Positions 25,191 through 37,105 of a stretch of 64,000 nt of DNA are shown piece by piece. Every line of letters begins with the position of its first letter. Position 1 is the stretch's first letter. The notes under the pieces are model-generated. The model saw only the letters and a program-made list of their open reading frames with translations, was not told where the DNA came from and did no database searches. The position numbers and the translations under genes were made by a program. The DNA comes from Jacaranda mimosifolia (Eukaryota > Streptophyta > Magnoliopsida > Lamiales > Bignoniaceae): NCBI GenBank assembly GCA_018894105.1, contig CM032117.1, forward strand, positions 44,626,501-44,690,500. The letters run 5' to 3'.

Positions 25191-27442
25191 TGAAAGCAAG
25201 AGTCGCATTAAGATTCATAAATCAAAATTTCCAAAGCTTGAAAATAACTAAGCTACTCAAGCAACTAGGGATCTAGTCATGCTATAGATCTGGATTAGGA
25301 AGAAGAATTACCCCTTGTAGCTCAAAACAAGGAGAAAATCAACTATATCTCTCGGATCCAGAAACTGCCTGGAATCGGCACAGCAGAAAGGCAGCAACGT
25401 TTGCCCTGGTTATAATGCTCCAAAAATCACCAAATTAAATCTGGAACACCTCCACACACTGAGGAATCTACTGTTAAAAAATTGGAGTCAAAATACTTTT
25501 GGATCGCTCCATAAAAATTTACCAATCTAGAGCTACTGCAGTTAGATCTCCAAAATATAGAAAGTCAAGTGCCTTGCCTCTATTGATATAATCCACACTC
25601 CAATCAATCTTCCAATTTTCCCTCACTAGAAGCTGGAGTTAGAGAGGAGAAAATGAGGTAGAGGAGGCCAATTTTTAGGTTGGGAAGAAGAGGAAATGCA
25701 AAGCTCAACATATGATGCAATGCATGGACAGAGAGAGTTTTGGAGGGAATGCAAAGAATCTAATCTTCACACTTGTCAACAATGTATATATTCGAATTTT
25801 CTCACCCTCTATATCTATATATAGAGGGTGGAACATGTGATGCTAGTTGGCATCTCACTTTCCTCAAGGTGATAGCCCAAATGGCATGCCAAGTTGGCAA
25901 ATTCAAATTTAAGTATTACTTGAATTTTATGTGCATTTGAATTACATTTGGAATCTAATTCCAAATTAATTAAGATGTTAATTTAAATGAACACTTCATT
26001 TAAATTTTTCCTCCAAAAAGTATTTGTTTCATTAATTAAATTAAACACTTTAATTTAATTAATTAACCTTTGATTTAACTCTTAAATCAAACAAGCTAAA
26101 CTCTTAAGCTTAAACTAGTCAACTTAACTCTTTAAGTCAACTTGACCAATTGGTGGTCAATATGGCACCAAATAATTAACTTCTTAATTATTTGTCTAAT
26201 TTAACTCTTTAAATTAGTTGATTAATTAACACTTAAATTAATCAAATCAAAATTGACCGTTAAATTAGATACTTGAAAATCAGTCACCATAGGGTGAGTT
26301 TTTCTAACATTAGAAAATTGCTCTACCAATTTTGGAGGTTAATTGGTTTTGTGTGTGACCTAATAGGTTCTACCATTCATTAGACATGGGCTTACAACTC
26401 TTTGTGACTTTTGAATATCTTATATTCATTTTAGTTAAAAACTCCTTTTAAACTAATCGACTAAATTCAATTAATCACATTAATCGAAGAGTACCAATCT
26501 CCATGGTCGATGTCCAGCCACAAGCCCATGGAGCCCAACTAATTGGCTGAAATGAATATTCTAGAGAACCATCATAGCTCTATGTGTACCATGCAAATAC
26601 GGTCCTTCCGTCTCCTATCTCCCAAAAAAGACCTAGGGCAAGATATTTGCCGGCTCCCTAATAGCCTTGATACTATGTCTCTATTTTCAATGTTCGATTC
26701 CCTTATGTGACCTCATCTTTGAAAAACTCATTTTTCAAATTGTCACACCACCTTGCGCAAGGATTTCTTGGAATCGATCATTATAGAATACATAGGAGAT
26801 GCACTCGCCCTTGACGAAAGGGAGGAGTCAGATTCCATCTTGGATATCAAAAACTTCTATGCCAAGTAGCTTATACCCAACCCATATCTGAAAGACCCGC
26901 TAAGTGGTCAAGAAAGAATCAAAACATGAGGACCGGACACAAGGTCACCATAGATCCTCAGGTCAGAGGACTAATAATATGCACTAGCGTAAGCGAGAGA
27001 ATTAACCACTACTGACTTGACACTACAGCTTTCTAGTGGATTCTCCAATGGGCCTTCAGTACCTTGTTCTCTAACAAGCACCCACTAACATGCATCCACA
27101 TCTCATATAGTTGCCCATGGAATGGAGCAATATCCAACTCTTGGATTTATGCATTGTTAATGCAAGTCTATCCAGATCTTAGATGCCCTGTCTCATATGA
27201 TCCTATGACTTGGAAGATTTAAGATCACGACCGTATAAAACTTATTCCATGATCACCACCCAGTGAACTGACCAAGTCCCGTAGTCATGTATGATCTAAA
27301 AGCTTCATCCAAATGCTTGTGAAGTAATGTAAAGCACAAGATGAAGGTGGCCATATAAAGGATATCACTCAATCAAGATTGCTTTACAAAGAAATAGTTT
27401 TACAAGACCAATCTAATTGGCTTGCTGGGCACTATTCCAACA
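25191..27442 (-). repeat. 3' LTR of the copia element
   Basis: In element orientation it starts TGTTGGAATAG and ends at TGAAAG of the plus strand (read CTTTCA). The core promoter is probably the palindromic CCCTCTATAT/ATATAGAGGG block at about 25807-25830. The interior holds an AT-rich stretch (about 25960-26270) of repeated TTAATTTAACTC(C)TTAA motifs. Confidence 0.93.
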
Positions 27443-27457
27443 ATCTCCCACTTGCCT
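27443..27457 (-). other. Polypurine tract of the copia element
   Basis: Read on the minus strand the sequence is GAGGCAAGTGGGAGAT directly before the TGTTGG of the 3' LTR, the usual copia arrangement. Confidence 0.85.
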
Positions 27458-28030
27458 CAAAGCCAATGCCCCATGGCCTTGAGACCCATCTTCTCAAGAT
27501 GTTCTTCAAAGACCTTTTGTGTTATGGGTTTTGTTAGTAGATCTACTATATTCTATTCCGAGGTAACTCTCTCCACTCGGATGTTGCCTCTATCAATGAT
27601 CTTCCGGATCAAATGATATCGCTTCAAAATGTGGTTAGATTTCTAATGAGATCTTAGCTCTTTGGCTTGTGCCACTGCCTTGGTGTTGTCACAATAGACA
27701 ACCACTGGCTCAACAATTCTAGACACTAAATTCAACTATTGAATTAAGTTTTTCATCCGAACACCTTTCTTTGTAGCTTTCGAAGTCGCAATGTATTTTT
27801 CTTCAGTGGTGGAATCGACCGTGGTGTCTTGCTTGGAACTCTTCCAACTCACCGTGCTTCCATTGAAGCAAAATATAAATTTAGAAGTGGATTTGAGGTC
27901 ATCTACATCGGATTGGAAACTTGAATTCGAAAACCCCTATAGTTTCAATTATATATTGACATATACCAATAACAAGTCCTTAGTCCTTCTCAAGTACTTA
28001 AGGATTACTTTTACAGCTATCTAGTGACTC
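27458..28030 (-). pseudogene. Copia RNase H
   Basis: Minus-strand frames read KYIATSKATKKGVRMKNLIQ at about 27660-27800, VVVYCDNTKAVAQAKELRSH at about 27655-27715, then VDLLTKPITQKVFEEHLEKM and GLKAMG near 27460-27530. These are the conserved end of copia RNase H. Several stops are present. Confidence 0.85.
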
Positions 28031-29000
28031 TCACCGGGATTAGATTGGAACCTACTCGTAACACTTAACAAGTGTGCCACATCTGATCTTGTACATTGAA
28101 CTGCATATGTTATGCTACTAATAGCGGAGGCATAAAGTATGTGAGACATCCTTCATTTCTCTTCCTCTATCTTGGGGGCCATAGAATTGGAGAGACGAAT
28201 GCCATGTCCCATGGAAAGAAATCCTTTCTTGGATTCTTCTATACTAAACATCTTTAGTATCTTGTCAATGTACGGGATTTAGGAAAGCCCCAACATCCTC
28301 TTAGATCTATCCCGATAGATACGTATTCCCAATACGTATGATGCATCTCCCAAATCCTTCATGGACAATTGTGTAGATAATCATGCTTTAGTACACTCTA
28401 ACACTCCTACCTCATTTCCAGTGAGAATGATGTCTCGGCATAAAGCATAGTAAATTGTACACTACTCCCACTAGCCTTCTTATACACACATGGTTCATAC
28501 ACATTTTCGATAAAGCCAAACGATTTGATTGTTTTGTCAAAACATATGTTCCAACTTCGAGATGCTTGTTTGAGTCCATAAATGGATCTCTGGAATTTGC
28601 AAACCTTTTGCTCACTCCCCTTAGATGTAAAATCTTGTGGTTGCTCCATATAAATATCTTCTTCAATGTATCTATTGAGGAAAGTAGTTTTCACATTCAT
28701 TTGCCATATCTCATAGTCATAATATGCAGCTATCACAAATAGAATCCAAATGGACTTAGGCATTGCGATCGGTGAAAAGGTTTTCTAGAAATCGATACCG
28801 GGTCTTTAAGTGTAACCTTTTACCACTAGCCGCGCCTTAAAAGTCACCACTTCTTCATCTACTCCAAGCTTTGGCTTATAGATCCATTTGCAACCAACAT
28901 AACCATTCCCTTTGGTGGATCTACCAAAGTCTATACTTTATTTGAGTACATAGAGTCCATTTTAGATCTCATGGCTTCTAGCCAACATCCCAAATCTATG
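28031..29000 (-). pseudogene. Copia reverse transcriptase, catalytic motif destroyed
   Basis: The best open part is 28763-28407, with EIWQMNVKTTFLNRYIEEDI, then YMEQPQDFTSKG, VCKFQRSIYGLKQASRSWN and CFDKTIKSFGF. The Y-x-D-D catalytic motif expected next is broken at 28430-28442: the frame reads MLYAETSFSLE, while the next frame over gives RDIILTGNEVG, so a base has been lost inside the motif. Downstream, SRFQSNPGESH and KVILKYLRRTKDLLL at about 27990-28060 mark the RT to RNase H connection. Confidence 0.88.
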
Positions 29001-29257
29001 TCCAACATAGCTTCCTCATAGGTCTTCAGACCATTATCCAATTGGCCCATTTCATGAAGGAATCTGAACCTTTCGGGTTGCTTTTTGATACGGTTTGACC
29101 TTCTTAGAGGTTGTGTGTGAGGCTCTTGTTGCTCATTTGTTTCCACTGCTTGTAGTATTTCTTGATCATCATGAACTTTATCAAGTTCTTCGATAATGCC
29201 ATTTCTATCTAATACAAATTTCGTTTCTAAAAAGTGGGCGTTCTTTGAAACAAACAC
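28931..29257 (-). pseudogene. Copia integrase-RT linker
   Basis: An open segment with LRRSNRIKKQPERFRFLHEM followed by LKTYEEAMLDIDLGCWLEAM. This basic RRS-x-R-x-x-x-x-P motif and the EAM...D..W..AM stretch are typical of the start of the copia RT region. It is continuous with the integrase upstream. Confidence 0.8.
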
Positions 29258-29383
29258 CTTTTATTCCGAGGGATCATAGAAGTAGTAACCGTTAGACTCT
29301 CTAGGGTATCCCACAAACTTGCACAAGGTGGATCTACTATCCAACTTATCTACTACTGTCCATCTCACGTAGGCGGGAGATCC

Positions 29384-30010
29384 CTAAACTTTAAGATAAT
29401 AGTAAAAGGGTGCTTTGCCCACCGACTTTGAAGGTACTATAATTAATAGCTTCGCTGCCATCAATAAGGCATATCCCCAAAAGGATATAGGCACATCGGA
29501 GAAGCTCATCATAGAATGTACCATGTCCAACAAGGTATGATTTCTCCTTTCGGCTACTCCATTATGTTGGGGTGTGCCGGGTGGAGTCCATTGAGAAAGA
29601 ATCCCATTCTCTTTTAGATAATCCAAGAAATTGGTGCTTAAGTATTCTCCCCCTCGATCCAATCAAAGAGCTTTAATACTAAGTCCCTTTTACTTTTCTA
29701 CTACATTCCTATACTCTTTGAACTTTTCAAAGGCCTCGGACTTGTACCTCATAAGATATACATGTCCGAACCAACTATAATCATCAATGAAGGTGATGAA
29801 GTAGGAATAGCCTCCTCTTCCAGTAACTCTTAGTGGTCCACAAACATCCGTATAGATCAAATCCAGGAGACTTGTAGAGCACTCTGTTTGTCCTACAAAT
29901 GGAGCTTTGGTCATTTTTCCCTTTAAACAAGATTCACAAGTAGGTAAATCCTCAATGCCACTAACATTTAGTGATTTGAGAACTTCTAACTTTCTCATCC
30001 TATTCTTAGA
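29384..30010 (-). pseudogene. Copia GAG-pre-integrase and integrase core
   Basis: Two open pieces, 29998-29690 and 29662-29384. The first carries the zinc-finger cysteines CESCLKGKMTK and the first catalytic Asp in DLIYTDVCGP, followed by GGYSYFITFIDDYS. The second carries the second Asp in DRGGEYLSTNFLDYL and the catalytic Glu in GVAERRNHTLLDMV. The motif set is complete, but the frame is broken between the pieces near 29680. Confidence 0.9.
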
Positions 30011-30136
30011 GATATGGCCAAGTCTTGCATGCTAAAGAATGGCATCTTCTTGGATATCTAATTTTCTTTTACTTGATTGAATATGCATTAGTGAAGGTTG
30101 AGAATCAAGTATGTACAATCCATTTATTAATGTACC

Positions 30137-30470
30137 TTAAGCAATCAAAGAACAATTCTTTATTGTCCTCAACTTCCCATTCGATATAGAAAAATCAAAT
30201 CCTTCATTATTAAGAACAAGAATTGAAATAATATTCTTTACAAGATGGGGTACGTAATAAACTAGATCAAGTACAATGCAAGCATTCCCCAAGTCTAACT
30301 TGATTTCACCTTGGAAGGTGGCAGCAACTCTTACTCTATTTCCTAGGCGGTAGATCATATCCCCTTCACGCATACTCTTTCTTCTTTCCATCCCCTATAA
30401 CAAATTACAAAGGTGAGAACCACATGCGGTATCAAACACCTATGAGGAGGAATTAGTCGTCATGTGCACT
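30137..30470 (-). pseudogene. Copia aspartic protease
   Basis: The active-site region reads VFDTACGSHLCN at about 30410-30450. The usual D-[ST]-G is D-T-A here, so the catalytic Gly is replaced. Downstream are LGNRVRVAATFQGEIKLDL and VYYVPHLVKNIISILVLNNE, typical of copia protease. A stop separates the active site from the open segment 30391-30137. Confidence 0.82.
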
Positions 30471-31310
30471 TCAACATAGTACATACCCTTCTCAAGGGTT
30501 GCAAGGTAAGCTTTGAAATTTCTTTCCCAATGCCCCTTTTCGCCACAGTGGAAACAACTAGCTTCAGTTTTAACCTTCTTCTTAACCCTCTCGGAGCTCT
30601 TCTCGGGTTGCTTCCCTTTTGAGGAAGAACTTTTCTTCCTCTTACCTCCTTTTTTAGGACTCTTGGGGCCCTTCGACTTGGAGGAAGATGGAAGCATAAG
30701 GGGCTTCTCTTTTCTCATAGTTGCCTCGGCAATCACAAGCATATTGATCAATCTGTTAATCGTAACATCTTGCTTGGGTATATTGAAGTCCATACCAAAT
30801 TGATCATATAATGGTGGCAATAACTATAGGATCAAATCCACGTAAAGGTCGTTGTCCATGACCACATCTAACTATATAAACTTCTCAATAAGTCCAATCA
30901 TCTTGAGGCCGTGATCATGGACATTAGACCCTTCACTCATCCTTGCCCTAAAGAGCTCCTTAGATAAAGCAAACCTTACATGTCTACTTTGTACACCATA
31001 CAACTCTTGCAACTGTACGTAGATTTCTCGAGCATGTTTTATGTGCTCATGAGTCTTTTGGTCCTCGTTGGACATGGATGCCATCATGACACACCTCACT
31101 TGTAGATCATCATTTACAAATTTTGTGAACATTTCACATTATGCGTCGGTGGCATCATCACCAAGCGTGTCCACGAGACTTTGATCAAGGACGTAAGTCC
31201 GCTTTTCATAGTTAAGAATGATTTTAAGGTTTCTTAACTAATCTTGGAAGTTTGGCCCAGTAAGTTTATTGATTTCCAAAATTGATGCGATTGAAGATTT
31301 TGAAAATCTA
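30440..31310 (-). pseudogene. Copia gag with zinc knuckle
   Basis: The frame starts near 31300 (ILEINKLTGPNFQD) and runs through FVNDDLQVRCVMMASM, VQLQELYGVQSRHVRFALSK and LPPLYDQFGMDF. A basic linker rich in Ser and Lys (30600-30700) follows, then a zinc knuckle CFHCGEKGHWERNF at about 30510-30560. The last zinc-binding Cys has become Phe. At least three in-frame stops are present (near 31138, 30870 and 30826), mostly where Gln would be expected. Confidence 0.87.
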
Positions 31311-33250
31311 CAAGGGGCGAAAAAAGAGAACAAGCATGTGATTGAGTTTGATATTAAAAACATGTTCATGGTCTTTCAAACATGTTTTCTTCCTACTATT
31401 TTATCAAATTTTTCATCCCCTAGAAGAATATAAGAAATCATATTTTCTAGTGAGAATCAAGATCCCAAGGACTTGCGAGTGGACTCCCATACACGAGTGC
31501 CATCCACGAGCAATCGAAGGGTAAGCAACTTTTGCTAATTGCATCTTATGCAACTCTTGATATATTTTGCCTCATTTTTCACATAGACCCACGTATACGT
31601 TTGCCATCTATGGTACTAAGTGTTAAGTAGTACCTACCAATAAACCTTGGACTCAAGACGGGCACCACATTATCCCCCGTACACGAGTGCCAATGTGTGG
31701 GCGTTCCTAAGTCAAAGTGCATCTCATGCAAAGTGTATGCTCGCAGCTTTCCTCCTAAGTGTGACCCTCATACACGAGTGCCATCACACAAAATCGGTAG
31801 CATCATCATGGTATACACTATTGGTAGAAGGCTTGGATTAATTAAAACTCTTTTAATTTGTATCCATTTTGACTTAATATTTGAAAAGCACTTAGACATT
31901 TTAAGTGGAGTGTTTTTGCTTGCAAAGATCTCATCATTTTTATCTTCTTATTTAGGTTTTTTATATCCTAAACATGCATCTCATACATCAATAGGATATG
32001 GAAAGCATAAATAAGTAAGTGTGCCTAGCATGCTCCAAGGGTGGGATGATTATGAGCCTAATCAAGTGGTGCACTTAGAGCCATAGGTGCAAGACCTAGT
32101 CGATTTTAGGTGGGTTGATTAAATCTAACTATTACATGAGTGTATCACATACATTCATGGGTCTTCAAAAGTCTTCATGCCTCCAAAGGTCTTCATTGCT
32201 CCATGCAACGATTACATGAATAGAAAATCATCACTCCTAATGATTCTACTCTCATAACATTTACAAGGTAGAATTTAAGAGGCATGCAAGCCTTAATTTA
32301 ATACTACCCATTTCAACAACTTTGAAACAAATAAAAGCAATATTAAAGGCTCATGATCATCCCCATTCATTCATCATCCATTCAACAATTAAATGAATAA
32401 TAAATAAATCTAGAATTAACAATTAATTCTAACAATTAAATGTTTATCTTTTAAATAAATAATTGAACAAGCATAACATTTATGCCATAAGTTCAAGATT
32501 AACTTTAACTAGATTTTAAAAGCAATAAAAATGTCAAACATAATTTTAAGGATTTGCACAACACTTGTGCATCTATGACACATAATTTAATGTCATTTCT
32601 AGCCACTTAAGGAAAAAAGAAGCTCAAAACCTGCCCAATCCCAAACTAGGCACTGCTGGCCAAGCTTGGTGTGCGGCTGGGTAGTAGCTCTTGGCCACTT
32701 TCCGACCAGCTTGCACCCTTGCTGCCGGCAGCCCCTGTTTTGGGGTCAAAGGCTAGTCAAGCCTATTTTTAGCTCAACTTTTGTGCACCAAAAGTTGTGG
32801 AACACTTTCTTGACATCAAATCACACATTATGGACCAATTTTCAGATCTAAAACTCCTTTTAAAACTAAAAATTAAAGTGTTCAATCATGCTTTAAAAAA
32901 TCAAGTTTAAGTGAGAATCAAATTCTCTAAAACCTCCAATCAAACTCCAATCTCATTGGACCAAAAAATGACCAGAACACTTTTGATCAAAAAATAACAT
33001 GCTATATCATCATATAACATCGATTAATGCCAAATCAACATTCACCATTAATAACTATGAATTGAAACACACTAAAACATGAATCAACACTTAAATCACA
33101 TAAAAGCATGCTTTCAATTCATCAAGCAATAAAGCTACAAGCATCATCAACCAAACACTCCAATCCATTACTCGGATCAAGTATTTGGTGATATTGGTCA
33201 ATTCATCACATGAATCAATCAATCAATAATCCAAAACATAGCATGAAAAG
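31311..33250 (-). other. Copia 5' leader, non-coding
   Basis: About 1.9 kb between the 5' LTR and gag without a recognisable gene. The motif TACACGAGTGCCA recurs at about 31491, 31680 and 31770, with a worn relative (TATACGTTTGCCAT) near 31592. Confidence 0.65.
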
Positions 33251-33263
33251 GGCTCCAATACTA
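33251..33263 (-). other. Copia primer-binding-site-like motif
   Basis: Read on the minus strand, TAGTATTGGAGCC lies two bases inside the 5' LTR. It resembles the TGGTATCAGAGCC initiator-methionine tRNA primer site of plant copia elements (10 of 13 positions). Confidence 0.7.
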
Positions 33264-33265
33264 CT

Positions 33266-35520
33266 TGAAAGCAAGAGTGGCATTAGGATCTATAAATCAA
33301 AACTTCGAAAGATTGAAAATAACTAAGCTACTCAAGCAACCAAGGATCTATCATGCTATAGATCTGGATTAGGAAGAAGAATTACCTCTTGTAGCTCAAA
33401 ACAAGGAGAAAATCAACTATCTCTCTTGGATCCAGAAACTGTCTGGAATTGGCACAGCGGAAAGGCAGCAACCTTTGCCCCGGTTATACTACTCCAAAAA
33501 TCACCAAATTAAATTTTGCGCACTTCCACACACCGAGGAAGCTACTGTGAAAAAAATGGGGCAAACATCCTTCTAGATCGCTCCAGAAAAATTCGCCAAT
33601 CTAGAGCTACTGCAGGTGGATCTCCAAAATATAGCAAGTCAAGAGCCCTGCCTCTATTGATATGATGCACACTCCAATCAATCTTCCAATTTACCCTCAC
33701 TAGAAGCTGGTTTTAGAGAGGAGAAAATGAGGTATAGGAAGCCAATTTTCAGGTTGGGAAGAAGAAGAAATGCAGAGCTCAACACATGATGCAATGCATG
33801 GACAGAGAGAGTTTTGGAGGGAATGCAAATAATCTAATCTTCACACTTTTCAGCAATGTATATATTCGAATTTGCTCACCCACTATATCTATATATAGAG
33901 GGTGGAAGGTGTGATGCTAGTTGGCATCACACCTTCCCCAAGGTGACCGCCAAAGTGGCATGCCAAGTTGGCAAACTCAAATTCAAGTATTATTTGAATT
34001 TCATGTACATTTCAATTACATTTGGAATCTAATTCCAAATTAATTAAGATGCTAATTTAAATGAACACTTCATTTAAATTTTACCTTCAAAAAGTATTTT
34101 TTCCATTAATTAAATTAAGCACTTTAATTTATTTAATTAACCTTTGATTTAACTCTTAAATCAAACAAGCTTAACTCTTAAATTTAAACTAGTCAACTTA
34201 ACTCTTTAAGTCAACTTGATCAATTGATGGTCAATATGGCACTAAATAATTAACTCCTTAATTATTGGTCTAATTTAACCCTTTAAATTAGTTGACTAAT
34301 TTAACACTTAAATTAATCAAACCAAAATTGACCGTTAAATTGGATCCTTAAAATTCAGTCACCTATAGGGTGAGTTTTTCTAACATTTAGAAAATTGCTC
34401 TACCAATTTTGGAAGCTAATTGGTTTTGTGTGTGACCCAATAGGTTCTATCATTCATTGGACATGGGCTTACAACTTTTTATGAGTTTTGAATAACTTAT
34501 ATTCATTTTAGTTAAAAACTCATTTTAAACTAATGGACTCAATTCAATTAATCTCATTAATCGAAGAGTAACCAATCTCCATGGTCGATGTCCAACCTCA
34601 AGCCCATGGAGCCCAACTAATTGGCCGAAATGAATATTCTGGAGAACCATCATAGCTCTATGGGTACCATGCAAATACAATCCTTCCGTCTCCTATCTTT
34701 CGAAATAGGCTTAGGGAAAGATATTTATCAGCTCTCTAATAGCCTTGATACTATGTCTCTATTCTCAATGTTCGATTCCCTTATGTGACCTCATCTTTGA
34801 AAAATTCATTTTCCAAATTGTCACACCACCTTGCGCAAGGATTTCTTGGAATCTATCATTATAGAATACATAGGAGATGTCTTCGCCCTTCATAAAAGTG
34901 AGGAGTTGAATTCCATCTTGGATCTCACAAACCTACATGCCAAGTAGCTCATACCCAACCTCATCCCGAAAGACTTGCTAAGTGGTCAAGGAAGAGTCAA
35001 AGCATGAGGACCGGACATAAGGTTACCATGGATCTTCAGGTCAGAGGACTAATAATATGTACTAGAGTAAGCGGGAGAATTAACCACTACTGACTTGCCA
35101 CTACGGCAATCTAGTGGATTCTCCGGTAGGCCTTCAGTGCCTTGTTCTCTAATAAGCACCCATTAACATCCATCCATATCTCATACGGTTGCTCATAGAA
35201 TGGAGCAATATCCAACTCTTGAATTTATGCATTGTCAGTGTAAGTCTATCTGGATCTTAGATGCCCTGTCTCCTAAGATCTTATAACTTGGAAGATTTAA
35301 GATCATGACCATGTAAGACTTATTCCATGATCACCACCTAGTGAACTGAACAAGTCTCGTAGTCATGTGTGATCTGAGGGCTTCATCTAAATGCATGTGA
35401 AGTAATGTAAAGCATAAGATGAATGTGGTCATATAAAGGATATCACCCAATCAAGATTGTTTTACAAGGAAATAGTTTTACAAGGCCAATCTAATTGGCT
35501 TACCGGATATTATTCCAACA
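33266..35520 (-). repeat. 5' LTR of the copia element
   Basis: The partner of the LTR at 25191, collinear throughout. It ends at TTCCAACA on the plus strand and is followed by the target duplication AAATG. The TATA palindrome lies at about 33880-33903. Confidence 0.93.
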
Positions 35521-35525
35521 AAATG

Positions 35526-35640
35526 CTCTCAATTAAACAATTCTTCACATCATTAGCTAACCTTTGAGCCAATGAACAAGTGGCCTGAATAAAGAGCTCT
35601 TTTAAAGTGATCAAAATCTTCCTTAATATAGACTCTTTCT
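35526..35640 (+). pseudogene. Tat-lineage gypsy integrase, part after the copia insertion
   Basis: The frame reads IKQFFTSLANL, stop, ANEQVA, stop, IKSSFKVIKIFL, matching the integrase stretch F-x-S-x-A-H-P-Q-A-N-G-Q-V-E that follows the second catalytic Asp in gypsy elements. It continues the frame interrupted at 25190. The catalytic Glu position is not clear after decay. Confidence 0.72.
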
Positions 35641-36715
35641 AGTCTTTTTGCCTCTAGTTTTTGCTAAATGATGTTACGTTGGGGCTTCTTACTGAGATGA
35701 TGAATCTTATAAACCACCTGAATGAATTTGGTGATATATTCCTATAAAATTTCTCTTTCTTTTTGCTTAAATAGAAAGAGGTACAAAATATTTTTAGGGT
35801 ACTTCTATTGATTGAGAAGTTGTACAAGAAGTATTGCGTCAGGTTCTCTGGGCCAATAATGGTACCAACATGTAATTGGTTAAATGAAATGAATGAGCTT
35901 TTTGTAAGAGTCATATGAAAGATCTTTCAGAAATCTGCCTCATTGAGGTCATATGCATGTTAAGAAATTATTTAGGTGCTCTTGAGGATTTCCTACTCAT
36001 CGAACTTTGGGATGAGGATTCTGCTAAGATTATGAAAATGAGGGAATCTACTTTCACATACCCTAGAAGCTATCTCAACACCAAGAATGAGTGATTTTGC
36101 TAAGATCACGAGACAAAATATGTTGACCTGGGAGAGACAACTGCTAGGGGAAGTTACTCATTGTTAGCTTTGGTGATTACTTAAGAACAACATGCAAAGG
36201 ACGGATTCAACAATGTTGGTTCGCCCTATGGACTTATCATTTTGGAGGGATGCAAACTCCATCTCTCTTTTGACCTCTACTCAATTGGCCTATGAGTTGA
36301 TGAAATTTCTCAGGTTCTACAAGAGAATTAAAGGGGCTCTAGCTGATGATGTTCTATATCATACTAGGTGACGACCTTTGTAGTGGCCCGATCGAAGGCG
36401 TCTTTTACCTAACCCAATAGGCTTTTTGACTAATTTGCAAGACCAAACTTCTAGGGTATGTGCCGTAGTAACGTAGTTGGAATTTGAAAAGGGGCACCGC
36501 TGGTGGTCTCTCTGAAGTTGGTCCCCATCCTCACCAATAGCTTTCTCCCTTTAAGGGGCCATAGGGGCACTAGAGTCTTGGGCTCTGAATCTTGTTTGGA
36601 TTTCTCAGCATTCTTTTGAATAAATAAATAGATCTTTCATAAATGGAGCTAAAATGATATGACCCAAATTACGATCAAGGGGTCTCTTTGAAAATCAGTT
36701 GTATGAGAATATATG
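35641..36715 (+). other. Unassigned remnant, possible transposon open frames
   Basis: A partly open plus-strand stretch at about 36195-36370 reads MDLSFWRDANSISLLTSTQL, then AYELMKFLRFYKRIKGALAD and DVLYHT, followed by broken frames up to about 36560. I do not recognise the family. Codon-like bias and a continuous run suggest it once coded, probably within a mobile element. Confidence 0.35.
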
Positions 36716-37105
36716 TTATGGGTGGGCTTATTCGGTTTTATTTCATTTTTATTTTTTATTTCGATAATTTTCAAAATTTTAAAAGGTAGTTAGTAAAAAC
36801 AAGTTGAAAATAAATTTGTATCTGGATAGATTGTTCGAAAAGTAATAATTAGGTTAGATTTAGTAAATTGTAGGTAAAGAAATATAGTAATAATAATAGA
36901 GAGAAAAATATATAAGTTATTGAGAGAAGATATCTAGATTATTAGGAATGTGTTTTAAGAATGAAAATGAAAATATGTTGGATGAAAATGTGTAAAAAGC
37001 AATGTATTCCAATTTTCAAATAATTGAAAATATGAAAAGAGGGTTTGAAAATAAAAACAAACGAGCCCTTAGAAAATCAATCTTATGAGAATATATGTTA
37101 TGGGT
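36687..37105. mobile_element. Small inverted-repeat element inside a 37-bp direct duplication
   Basis: The core 36724-37067 has terminal inverted repeats GGGCTTATTCGGTTTTATTT and, reversed from the right end, GGGCTCGTTTGTTTTTATTT. It is flanked by direct copies of a 37-base stretch ending TATGAGAATATATGTTATGG (36687-36723 and 37068-37105). The ends fit a miniature hAT or Mutator type element, but the flanking duplication is far longer than either makes on insertion. Confidence 0.65.

Larger units (their letters stand above)
25186..35525 (-). mobile_element. Full-length Ty1/copia retrotransposon with perfect TSD
   Basis: The element is 25191-35520 (10,330 bases), read on the minus strand, flanked by the 5-base target duplication AAATG at 25186-25190 and 35521-35525. 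It has two LTRs of 2,252 and 2,255 bases, a primer-binding-site-like motif, a leader, gag, protease, integrase, RT and RNase H in copia order, and a polypurine tract. In the stretch I aligned by eye (25431-25830 against 33505-33904) the LTRs differ at roughly one base in ten, so the insertion is old. Nonsense and frameshift changes in every domain mean it is dead. It splits the integrase of a Tat gypsy element. Confidence 0.96.

Noticed and set aside
28455..28742. 95-residue plus-strand open frame
   Set aside because: It lies opposite the copia RT, which has clear family motifs on the minus strand.
30513..30803. 96-residue plus-strand open frame
   Set aside because: It is the complement of the copia gag basic linker and zinc knuckle on the minus strand.
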